Made by a program: the position numbers and the translations under genes
Assembly: GCA_003343805.1 (NCBI GenBank)
Contig: QAKM01000016.1
Coordinates: forward strand, 1 to 5,039
Direction: 5' to 3'
Length of the DNA stretch: 5,039 nucleotides
Origin: Bacillota bacterium
GTDB lineage: Bacteria; Bacillota; Clostridia; Christensenellales; Borkfalkiaceae
The notes under the pieces: generated by a model
Database searches by the model: none
Seen by the model: only the letters and a program-made list of their open reading frames with translations
Told to the model about the DNA's origin: nothing
In this document: positions 1 through 4,805 of the stretch, piece by piece
Layout: the number at the start of each line of letters is the position of its first letter
Position numbering within the stretch: the first letter of the stretch is position 1

Positions 1-343
1 ATTTGTTCTGGATGCGCCCGTAGAAGAGGTATTCCCCCTCCTTCAGCGTCTTTGCAAGATAGGGCATATTGAACCAGACGGCGGTAAAGGTGTCGCCGTC
101 CTGCTCGAGATGCGCGCGAAGATAACGCACCCGCCCCGTATAGCGCATGGGTTCGATGTAGGTGATCCGTGCCGCGATGAGCGCCGTATCGTTGTTGAGG
201 ACCTCGCGCACGGAGACGCGGTTCGTCATGTCGAGATAGGTGCGCGGATAGTAGCGGACGAGATCCTCCGCCGTGACAACGCCCAGCTTCTGAAGTTCCT
301 TTGCGCGCTTCTCCGCGATCCCTCTCACGTCCGTAAGCTGCAT
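1..343 (-). CDS. recG: ATP-dependent DNA helicase RecG, N-terminal part (runs off the window)
   Basis: Only the first 114 codons are present; the gene continues beyond position 1. RecG is a cytoplasmic superfamily 2 helicase that reverses stalled replication forks and migrates branched DNA such as Holliday junctions. What is visible is the wedge region: a helix-hairpin-helix-like start (residues 6-30, V-R-G-I then KRAKELQKLGVVTAEDL), the family hallmark YYPRTYLD at 31-38, and an OB-fold from about 45 with the conserved WFNMPYLAKTLKEGE stretch near 90-105. The helicase motor motifs lie outside the window, so activity cannot be judged. The ATG at 343 is chosen because AAGGAGG (plus-strand 351-357) lies 7 bases upstream; an in-frame GTG two codons earlier is crowded against that site. 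The protein starts close to the wedge domain, without a long N-terminal extension. It lies downstream of yloV on the same strand, 156 bases away, and no clear promoter was found in that gap. Family assignment is confident. Confidence 0.9.
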   Translation of the reverse strand, partial: MQLTDVRGIAEKRAKELQKLGVVTAEDLVRYYPRTYLDMTNRVSVREVLNNDTALIAARITYIEPMRYTGRVRYLRAHLEQDGDTFTAVWFNMPYLAKTLKEGEYLFYGRIQNK

Positions 344-407
344 CCGCACCCCTCCTTTTCATGCGATCCGTTCGCGTCCGGGAGCCGCATTTTCCCGCTC
401 CCTCTTT

Positions 408-443
408 GATACACAAACCCCGCGGCTCTTTTCTGCCGCGGGG
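408..443 (-). terminator. Hairpin between yloV and recG, probable intrinsic terminator or attenuator
   Basis: A perfect 9-bp GC-rich stem (418-426 CCCCGCGGC with 435-443 GCCGCGGGG) has an 8-base loop. Read on the minus strand it is followed by TTTGTGTATC, a weak and interrupted U-tract, so termination may be partial. It starts 57 bases after the yloV stop codon. On the plus strand the stem is followed by AAATTTTT, but no plus-strand gene enters from upstream in this window. Since no obvious recG promoter lies between it and recG, some read-through is likely. Confidence 0.6.
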
Positions 444-499
444 AAATTTTTCAAATCTACAAATTACTTTGTTAAGGAAATTCTCTCACCCGGCGCATC

Positions 500-2146
500 T
501 CACTCAAGAGACAGCAGGTAGTAATACACGGGCTGACCGCCGAAGTGATAGTCAACATCGCAGTCGGGGAACTCCTCGGCGACCTTCTCTGCAAGCGCCT
601 TGGCATCGTCCTCGCTCACCCCCTCGCCATAGTAGAGGGTGATGACCTCGTGCTGATCTTCCTTGAGCTTTTCGAGGAGCGCAAGCACCGTCTCGTCGAT
701 GGAATTGCTCTTTGCGAGGATCTTCTTATCGTCGAGGCCGATGATGTCGCCCTCCGTGATGGAGAAGCCGTTGACGTTGGTCGTTCTGACGGCGTGCGTC
801 ACCTGGCCTGCCTTCACGTTGTCGATCGCGTGGATCATGTTGGTCTTGTTCTCCTCGAGGCTGGCCTCGGGGCTGAACGCAAGCGCCGCGGCAAAGCCCT
901 GCGGCACGTTCTTGGTCGGAATGACGTGAATGGTGCGGTTGTCGACGAGCGCTTTTGCCTGTTCCGCCGCCAGGATGATGTTCTTGTTGTTGGGGAACAC
1001 GAACACATTCTCCGCATTGATCTTCTGCACGGCAGTCGCAATATCGGAAGCGGAGGGATTCATCGTCTGGCCGCCCTCGATGACGCGGTCGACGAAGAGA
1101 TCCTTGAAGATATCGCGGATGCCCTCGCCCGCGCAGATGGCGAGCATCCCCTGGTCCTTCTTTTCGGCCTCGATCTTGGCCTTTAAAGCGCGGTTCTGCT
1201 CGAGCATATTCTCGATCTTGGGCCGGTCGAGCTCACCCAGCTCCAAAGCATAGGTGAGGGCGACGCCGGGGCTGTTGGTATGGACGTGCACCTTGATCAT
1301 CTCGAGATCGCCGATGCAGATGACGCTGTCGCCGATGCCCATCAGGTTTTCCCGGAGCTTGTCGATGTCGGCAAGCGTGGTGCTCTTTTTCAAGTTGATG
1401 ACGAAGAACTCCGTGCAGTAGGCGAACTGGATATCGCCGAGATCCATGCTGATGATGTCGGAATTGTCGCCAAATTCGGGCTCTGCCTGCTGCTGCATGG
1501 CTTCCGTCTGCACTTCGGAGGCGATCTCCTCGCCCATGATGGCCGCCTGGAAGCCGCGCATGATGGTCATGAGGCCCACGCCGCCCGAGTCGACGACGCC
1601 CGCCTTCTTTAAGACGGGCAGAAGTTCGGGGGTGGTGGCAAGCGCCCTGTCGCCTTCGGCAATGACCGCGGGAAGGAAGGTCTCGAAGTCCTTATACTTG
1701 CCTGCCATCTTGACGGCGAACTCGCTCATGAGGCGCACGACGGTGAGGATGGTGCCCTCTTTGGGAATGGAGACGGCGTTGTAGGCGACCTTGGTGCCCT
1801 GTTCCATCGCCTTGGCGAAGGTGCGGGTATCGACCTCCGGCTTGCTGACGCGGAGCACCGAACAGATGCCGCGGAAGATCTGCGAAAGGATGACGCCCGA
1901 GTTGCCGCGGGCCCCGCGCAGCGCCCCCTTCGAGACGCAGTCGCACACCTCCATAAAGGTGTTGGAGGAGGTCATGGAAAGCTCCTTGACCGCCGACTGC
2001 ATGGTGAGGGACATATTCGTTCCCGTATCGCCGTCGGGCACGGGAAAGACGTTGAGCGAGTCTACCTTCGCCCGGTTATTTTCCAACATTTTTGCGCCGA
2101 CCAGAACCATCTTCCGGAACGTCGCACAGTTGATCGTTTTTTGCAT
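500..2146 (-). CDS. yloV: DAK/DhaL-domain kinase, YloV / fatty acid kinase FakA family
   Basis: The 548-residue protein matches the usual length of the YloV/FakA family (about 550). FakA phosphorylates fatty acids presented by a FakB (DegV-type) partner, giving acyl phosphate for phospholipid synthesis by PlsX/PlsY; that role is known for staphylococcal FakA and inferred here. The N-terminal DhaL-like ATP-binding domain (about 1-200) carries NVFPVPDGDTGTNM at 32-45, with Asp38 and Asp40 as expected metal ligands, GALRGARGNSGVILSQIFRG at 74-93, PKEGTILTV at 128-136 and AGVVDSGGVGL at 182-192. A middle domain holds YCTE (243-246) and KVHVHT (285-290), a Cys/His set that I recall as metal-binding in FakA. 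The C-terminal domain ends with the family-typical GGQPVYYYLLSLE. The open frame extends to 2224, but the start at 2146 is preferred: AAGGAG sits 6 bases upstream, family homology begins there, and the extra 26 residues look like translated spacer. No FakB/DegV gene is in the window. An exact substrate cannot be proved from sequence. Confidence 0.92.
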   Translation of the reverse strand: MQKTINCATFRKMVLVGAKMLENNRAKVDSLNVFPVPDGDTGTNMSLTMQSAVKELSMTSSNTFMEVCDCVSKGALRGARGNSGVILSQIFRGICSVLRVSKPEVDTRTFAKAMEQGTKVAYNAVSIPKEGTILTVVRLMSEFAVKMAGKYKDFETFLPAVIAEGDRALATTPELLPVLKKAGVVDSGGVGLMTIMRGFQAAIMGEEIASEVQTEAMQQQAEPEFGDNSDIISMDLGDIQFAYCTEFFVINLKKSTTLADIDKLRENLMGIGDSVICIGDLEMIKVHVHTNSPGVALTYALELGELDRPKIENMLEQNRALKAKIEAEKKDQGMLAICAGEGIRDIFKDLFVDRVIEGGQTMNPSASDIATAVQKINAENVFVFPNNKNIILAAEQAKALVDNRTIHVIPTKNVPQGFAAALAFSPEASLEENKTNMIHAIDNVKAGQVTHAVRTTNVNGFSITEGDIIGLDDKKILAKSNSIDETVLALLEKLKEDQHEVITLYYGEGVSEDDAKALAEKVAEEFPDCDVDYHFGGQPVYYYLLSLE

Positions 2147-2152
2147 GAGATG

Positions 2153-2158
2153 CTCCTT
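2153..2158 (-). promoter_or_regulatory. Ribosome binding site that fixes the yloV start
   Basis: AAGGAG on the minus strand, 6 bases before the ATG at 2146. No comparable site precedes the more upstream in-frame ATG at 2224, which is why the shorter 548-residue protein is annotated. Confidence 0.85.
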
Positions 2159-2263
2159 ACACTCCGCTATGAAATGAGCGCCGAACAAGGACGTCACTTT
2201 CGCCCTTCGGCAAGAATGCTGCAAAGCAGAAACCGCGCAGAAAGGTTCCCTCGCTGCGCAAGC

Positions 2264-2277
2264 GCCGCCGAAGCGGC
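2264..2277 (-). other. UUCG-tetraloop hairpin just after the asp23-family stop codon
   Basis: On the minus strand GCCGC-TTCG-GCGGC forms a 5-bp stem closed by the very stable C(UUCG)G tetraloop, 7 bases past the asp23-family stop codon. No U-tract follows, so it is not a standard terminator. It could protect the upstream mRNA end after processing, or weakly slow polymerase. It lies in a 138-base spacer (2147-2284) in which I see no yloV promoter. Confidence 0.45.
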
Positions 2278-2284
2278 AGACGGG

Positions 2285-2635
2285 CTAGATCTTCAGGCCC
2301 ATGACGTTGACATTCACCGTATCCACGATCATGCCCGTGAACTTCTCCACCTTATACTTGATGGCTTCCTTCAAAGATTCCGCCACCGCCTCGATGGAGA
2401 CACCGTACTTGATGAGGACATAGACGTCGATAAAGATGCGGTTCCCGGACGTCGCAACACGGACGCCTTTTCCCCCCGCGTCCTTACCGAGCAGTTCGGC
2501 GAGCGTATCGGTAAAACGGTGCGCCACGGTATCCACGATCCCGTAGCTTTCGATGGCCGCACGGGACGCTACCTTCGCGATCGCGAGGTCTGAAATGGAA
2601 ATTTTCCCATAAGCGTTGCTCGTTGTAACAGACAT
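2285..2635 (-). CDS. yloU: Asp23/Gls24 family envelope-stress protein (YloU-like)
   Basis: A 116-residue protein covering a whole Asp23/Gls24 (DUF322) domain, close to the size of Bacillus YloU. Members are small cytoplasmic proteins, often membrane-associated through a partner, linked to cell-envelope homeostasis and alkaline stress; the biochemical activity is not established. Visible family features are the start GKISISDLAIAKVASRAAIE (10-29), the central strand GVRVATSGNRIFIDVYVLIKYG (57-78, quoted here only as positions plus the core NRIFIDVYV), the amphipathic helix SIEAVAESLKEAIKYKVE (80-97) and the closing strand VDTVNVNVMGL (104-114). There is no signal peptide or membrane segment. 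The ATG at 2635 has AGGAG 6 bases upstream. The position directly upstream of yloV and divergent from rpmB is conserved across Firmicutes and supports the yloU name rather than stress-induced asp23 itself. It is first in the asp23-yloV(-recG) transcription unit. Confidence 0.9.
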   Translation of the reverse strand: MSVTTSNAYGKISISDLAIAKVASRAAIESYGIVDTVAHRFTDTLAELLGKDAGGKGVRVATSGNRIFIDVYVLIKYGVSIEAVAESLKEAIKYKVEKFTGMIVDTVNVNVMGLKI

Positions 2636-2661
2636 AATGCTCTCCTAAACTTATCAATACT

Positions 2662-2690
2662 ATTCTAACCCAAAAGGACGAATTTTGCAA
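2662..2690 (-). promoter_or_regulatory. Promoter of the asp23-family/yloV operon
   Basis: On the minus strand the -35 box TTGCAA (2685-2690, 4 of 6 consensus bases) and -10 box TAGAAT (2662-2667, 5 of 6) are separated by exactly 17 bases. Transcription should start near 2655, giving a leader of about 20 bases that contains the ribosome binding site. AT-rich sequence just upstream (2699-2710, palindromic GAAAAATTTTTC) could act as an UP element. Confidence 0.72.
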
Positions 2691-2752
2691 GCGTTATTGA
2701 AAAATTTTTCCTTCATTCCCCAAAAAATTTGCCCTTTTCTCCCCCATTTTTA

Positions 2753-2781
2753 TTGCTTTTTTTGCGCGGAAATGCTATCAT
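2753..2781 (+). promoter_or_regulatory. Extended -10 promoter of rpmB
   Basis: The -10 box TATCAT (2776-2781, 5 of 6 consensus bases) is preceded by TGC, giving a TGn extended -10 element. The -35 candidate TTGCTT (2753-2758) is 17 bases away and matches only in TTG. The T-rich stretch 2745-2762 may help. Expected start is near 2788, giving a leader of about 67 bases. Confidence 0.68.
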
Positions 2782-2795
2782 ATTGCCATTGATGA

Positions 2796-2820
2796 TTGCG
2801 CGGAGGCTTTCCGCGTGCAA
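2796..2820 (+). promoter_or_regulatory. Stem-loop in the rpmB leader
   Basis: TTG-CGCGGA at 2796-2804 pairs with TCCGCG at 2810-2815 and CAA at 2818-2820, leaving a GGCTT loop and a two-base TG bulge (9 bp in total). It lies near the 5' end of the predicted transcript and ends 21 bases before the ribosome binding site, so it does not cover it. It may stabilise the mRNA or be a protein-binding leader; the function is not known. Confidence 0.45.
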
Positions 2821-2854
2821 AATTCGTGGAATAGACCCATCGGAGGTGGAGATC

Positions 2855-3043
2855 ATGTCGAGAGTATGCAGTGTGTGCGGAAAGGGCCAGACGTCGGGCA
2901 ACAACGTCAGCCACTCCAACCGCAAGACGCGCAGGACGTTCCAGGCTAACGTGCAGAAGGTTTCCTATGTGAAGGACGGCAAGGTCGTCAACGACTATGT
3001 CTGCGCAAGATGCCTCAAGAGCAACAAGATCGAGCGCGTTTGA
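2855..3043 (+). CDS. rpmB: 50S ribosomal protein L28, zinc-binding form
   Basis: A 62-residue L28, the same size as in Bacillus. It is a structural protein of the large ribosomal subunit. The sequence opens with [20 protein letters not shown] and has the basic SNRKTRRTF stretch at 21-29, both hallmarks of the family. Cys5, Cys8, Cys50 and Cys53 form two CxxC pairs, so this is the zinc-containing C+ type; in several bacteria such forms coexist with, or are replaced under zinc limitation by, cysteine-free paralogues. No paralogue is in the window. The ATG at 2855 is chosen because GGAGGT (2842-2847) sits 7 bases before it; the frame upstream is non-homologous spacer. It is a single-gene unit with its own promoter and terminator, divergent from the asp23-family gene as in other Firmicutes. 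Confidence 0.97.
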   Translation: MSRVCSVCGKGQTSGNNVSHSNRKTRRTFQANVQKVSYVKDGKVVNDYVCARCLKSNKIERV

Positions 3044-3075
3044 TTTTTCGTCTGTTGCAGAACACTACGAGAAAT

Positions 3076-3103
3076 ACGGTCTCCCCGGCGGAGGCCGTTT
3101 TTT
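3076..3103 (+). terminator. Intrinsic terminator of rpmB
   Basis: ACGGTCTCC (3076-3084) pairs with GGAGGCCGT (3090-3098), a 9-bp stem with one G-U pair and a 5-base loop, followed at once by six T residues (3098-3103). It lies 32 bases after the rpmB stop and separates rpmB from rarA. Confidence 0.88.
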
Positions 3104-3127
3104 CGCGCCGTTTTTCCGCTTTCCCTC

Positions 3128-3156
3128 TTGACAACTCTTCCCTTTCGCGCTAAACT
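3128..3156 (+). promoter_or_regulatory. Promoter of rarA
   Basis: A perfect -35 box TTGACA (3128-3133), a 17-base spacer and the -10 box TAAACT (3151-3156, 4 of 6 consensus bases). Expected start is near 3163, leaving a short leader of about 19 bases that holds AAGGGGG (3168-3174), the ribosome binding site 7 bases before the rarA ATG. Confidence 0.78.
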
Positions 3157-3181
3157 GGACGTATCTTAAGGGGGCAATTCT

Positions 3182-4513
3182 ATGAGTTATCAGCCGACCA
3201 TCTTTGAACAGCCGACTTCGGAACCGCTCGCCGCCCGCCTGCGCCCGCGCGACCTCGACGAGTTTTTCGGGCAGGAGCACCTTCTCGGCAAGGGCAAGGT
3301 GCTGCGCCGCATCATCGAGAGCGACCAGGTCGGCTCCATGATCTTCTGGGGACCGCCGGGCGTGGGAAAAACGACGCTCGCCCGCATCATCGCACGGAGG
3401 ACGAAGGCAAAGTTCATCGACTTTTCCGCCGTGACAAGCGGCATCAAGGAAATAAAACAGGTGATGAACGAGGCGGAGAACGCGCGGAGATTCGGCGAAA
3501 AGACCATCCTCTTCGTGGATGAGATCCACCGTTTCAACAAGGCGCAGCAGGACGCCTTTCTGCCCTATGTCGAAAAGGGAAGCATCATCCTCATCGGCGC
3601 AACGACGGAAAACCCCTCCTTCGAGGTCAACGGCGCACTCCTCTCCCGCTGCAAGGTGTTCGTCCTGCAGGCCTTAAAGACGGAGGATCTCGTAAAACTT
3701 CTGAAACACGCCCTTTCGGACGAGCGCGGCTTCGGGGGACAGAACGTCTCGATCGCGGACGAGGCGCTCGAGCTCATCGCCAACTTTGCAAACGGCGATG
3801 CGCGAAGCGCCCTCTCCACGCTGGAGATGGCCGTCCTCAACGGCGACATCGACGAGACGGGCGCCGTCACCGTGACGGACGAGACCATCGAGCAGTGTAC
3901 CTCGAAGAAGTCCCTCCTCTACGACAAGACGGGCGAGGAGCACTACAACCTCATCTCGGCGCTCCACAAGTCCATGCGCAACTCCGACCCCGACGCCGCC
4001 GTCTATTGGCTGGCACGGATGCTGGAAGCGGGCGAGGATCCCATCTACATCGCCCGCCGCGTGACGCGCTTTGCCTCGGAGGACGTGGGCCTTGCCGACC
4101 CGCAGGCGCTGCGCCTCTCGATCGCCGCCTTTGAAGCGTGCCGTCTCATCGGGATGCCCGAGTGCTCCGTCCACCTCACGGAGGCCGTCGTCTATCTCTC
4201 GCTCGCACCCAAGTCCAACGCCCTCTACATGGCGTATGAGGCCGCCAAAAAGGACGCCCTCACCATGCTCTCCGAGCCCGTTCCCCTCGTCATCCGGAAT
4301 GCGCCGACCAAGCTCATGAAGGAGCTCGACTACGGCAAGGGCTACATCTATGCGCACGACACGGAGGAAAAGCTCTCTGTGATGCAGTGCCTGCCCGACT
4401 CCCTGCTGGGCAGAGAGTACTACCGCCCCACCGAGGAGGGACGGGAGGGGGCCTTCAAGGAGCGCCTCGAAGAAATCAAGGCATGGAAGAAAGCCCATTC
4501 CCCCAAAAAGTGA
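3182..4513 (+). CDS. rarA: Replication-associated recombination protein A (RarA/MgsA), AAA+ ATPase
   Basis: The 443-residue protein has the expected family length (about 420-450). RarA (MgsA, YcaJ in Escherichia coli; Mgs1/WRNIP1 in eukaryotes) is a clamp-loader-like ATPase that acts at stalled or gapped replication forks. The N-terminal entry segment PLAARLRPRDLDEFFGQEHL (15-34) leads into the AAA+ core: Walker A GPPGVGKTT (57-65, Lys63), Walker B ILFVDEIHRF (109-118, Asp113/Glu114), sensor 1 GATTENPSFEVN (139-150) and the arginine finger LLSRC (Arg156). The C-terminal half is the family's tetramerisation region, including EEHYNLISALHKSMRNSDPD and, further on, ARMLEAGEDPIYIARRV. All catalytic residues are intact. 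The ATG at 3182 follows AAGGGGG by 7 bases. The gene has its own promoter and is not near the cymR/iscS genes that accompany it in some Firmicutes; downstream it converges on a dipeptidase gene. Confidence 0.96.
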   Translation: MSYQPTIFEQPTSEPLAARLRPRDLDEFFGQEHLLGKGKVLRRIIESDQVGSMIFWGPPGVGKTTLARIIARRTKAKFIDFSAVTSGIKEIKQVMNEAENARRFGEKTILFVDEIHRFNKAQQDAFLPYVEKGSIILIGATTENPSFEVNGALLSRCKVFVLQALKTEDLVKLLKHALSDERGFGGQNVSIADEALELIANFANGDARSALSTLEMAVLNGDIDETGAVTVTDETIEQCTSKKSLLYDKTGEEHYNLISALHKSMRNSDPDAAVYWLARMLEAGEDPIYIARRVTRFASEDVGLADPQALRLSIAAFEACRLIGMPECSVHLTEAVVYLSLAPKSNALYMAYEAAKKDALTMLSEPVPLVIRNAPTKLMKELDYGKGYIYAHDTEEKLSVMQCLPDSLLGREYYRPTEEGREGAFKERLEEIKAWKKAHSPKK

Positions 4514-4539
4514 CCTCTCTCCTCGCGGGGACGTAAAAT

Positions 4540-4578
4540 TGCCCCTTAACCTCCCTCGTCGGAGCAGGGCATTTTTTT
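4540..4578 (+). terminator. Probable rarA terminator
   Basis: TGCCC (4540-4544) pairs with GGGCA (4567-4571), and inside it CTCC (4551-4554) pairs with GGAG (4561-4564), giving a two-part stem with an internal loop. Seven T residues follow directly (4572-4578). It lies 26 bases past the rarA stop. The stem is weaker than that of rpmB, but the U-tract is good. Confidence 0.62.
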
Positions 4579-4606
4579 CCGCCCCTCCTACGTCGGGGCG
4601 GGCTTT
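4550..4606. repeat. Imperfect tandem repeat of about 33-base period
   Basis: CCTCCCTCGTCGGAGCAGGGC at 4550-4570 (core CTCCCTCGTCGGAGC) resembles CCTCCTACGTCGGGGCGGGC around 4584-4603 (core CTCCTACGTCGGGGC); both are followed by T-rich bases. About 13 of 16 core positions agree. The second copy overlaps another hairpin, 4595-4603 with 4610-4618 around the loop TTTAAT. It may be a degenerate duplication of the terminator region. Confidence 0.4.
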
Positions 4607-4623
4607 AATGCCCGCTCCTCCTC

Positions 4624-4662
4624 TTCCCACAAATTTTTTGTTCTACAAAAGATTTGTGGGAG
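4624..4662. repeat. Long AT-rich inverted repeat
   Basis: CCCACAAATTTTTTG (4626-4640) pairs with CAAAAGATTTGTGGG (4646-4660) around the loop TTCTA: 15 bp with one G-U pair, extendable to 17 bp by T4625-A4661 and T4624-G4662. No U-tract follows on either strand, so it does not look like a simple terminator. Together with the neighbouring palindrome at 4682-4696 it resembles a non-coding mobile repeat (REP or MITE type), but no second copy is in the window. Confidence 0.5.
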
Positions 4663-4674
4663 CCCTATTATGCA

Positions 4675-4706
4675 GAGGTGGCACGGCGAAGCCGTGACGG
4701 AAGGAG
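4675..4706. repeat. REP-like palindrome with a GAA loop
   Basis: CACGGC-GAA-GCCGTG (4682-4696) forms a perfect 6-bp stem flanked by GAGGTGG on the left and ACGGAAGGAG on the right. The pattern of a GAGGTGGC start, a variable short palindrome around GAA and a GACGGA-GGAG end resembles interspersed intergenic repeats that I recall from gut Clostridia. This is recollection rather than a search result. The right end GGAAGGAG (4699-4706) is also nearly complementary to CTCCTCTTCC left of the AT-rich hairpin, so 4617-4706 could be one composite element. Confidence 0.4.
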
Positions 4707-4745
4707 TAAAAGCGCCCGCCACGGCTGTTGCCGCGGCGGGCGCTT
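4706..4745 (-). terminator. Distal terminator hairpin of the dipeptidase gene
   Basis: GCGCCCGCC (4712-4720) pairs with GGCGGGCGC (4735-4743); two further A-T pairs extend the stem outward and, past one A-C mismatch, CGGC/GCCG extends it inward, with loop TGTT. Read on the minus strand the stem ends in CGCTTTTACTCC, a short U-tract suitable for transcription arriving from the dipeptidase gene. Confidence 0.6.
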
Positions 4746-4747
4746 CC

Positions 4748-4787
4748 AAAATCGGCGCGGCGGCTTGCTAAAGCAAGCCGCCGCGCC
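4748..4787 (-). terminator. Perfect 15-bp GC-rich hairpin after the dipeptidase stop
   Basis: GGCGCGGCGGCTTGC (4754-4768) and GCAAGCCGCCGCGCC (4773-4787) are perfectly complementary around the loop TAAA. Read on the minus strand it lies 18 bases past the dipeptidase stop and is followed by GATTTTGG, an imperfect U-tract. It is probably the first of two tandem terminators. The length and perfection of the stem are unusual and may also block convergent transcription from rarA. Confidence 0.6.
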
Positions 4788-4805
4788 TTCCGTTATGATC
4801 CGTTT

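Noticed and set aside
403..417. TATCAA as a -10 box for recG
   Set aside because: No -35 box lies at 16-18 bases upstream; that position falls inside the GC-rich terminator hairpin.
545..1186. 213-codon open frame on the plus strand opposite yloV
   Set aside because: It is antisense to well conserved yloV coding sequence and has no ribosome binding site or recognised motif; it mirrors third-position GC bias.
2147..2224. N-terminal extension of YloV by 26 residues
   Set aside because: The extension has no ribosome binding site and is not family-like; the downstream ATG has an ideal site and gives the usual family length.
2141..2593. 150-codon open frame on the plus strand across the yloV start and the asp23-family gene
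   Set aside because: It overlaps two confident genes on the other strand and its product resembles nothing known to me.
2729..2854. N-terminal extension of L28 in the same frame
   Set aside because: The region contains the promoter and leader, and L28 homology and the ribosome binding site both place the start at 2855.
3065..3529. 154-codon minus-strand open frame over the rpmB terminator and rarA start
   Set aside because: It is antisense to conserved rarA sequence and crosses a strong terminator and promoter; treated as a shadow frame.
3674..4630. 318-codon open frame on the minus strand opposite rarA
   Set aside because: It is wholly antisense to the intact, family-typical rarA; its product is a low-complexity G/R/E/L-rich string with no recognisable motif, as expected opposite a GC-rich gene.
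4514..4805. CRISPR array or tRNA in the palindrome-rich spacer
   Set aside because: There are no regularly spaced identical direct repeats, and no cloverleaf with a recognisable T-loop; the structures are independent simple hairpins.
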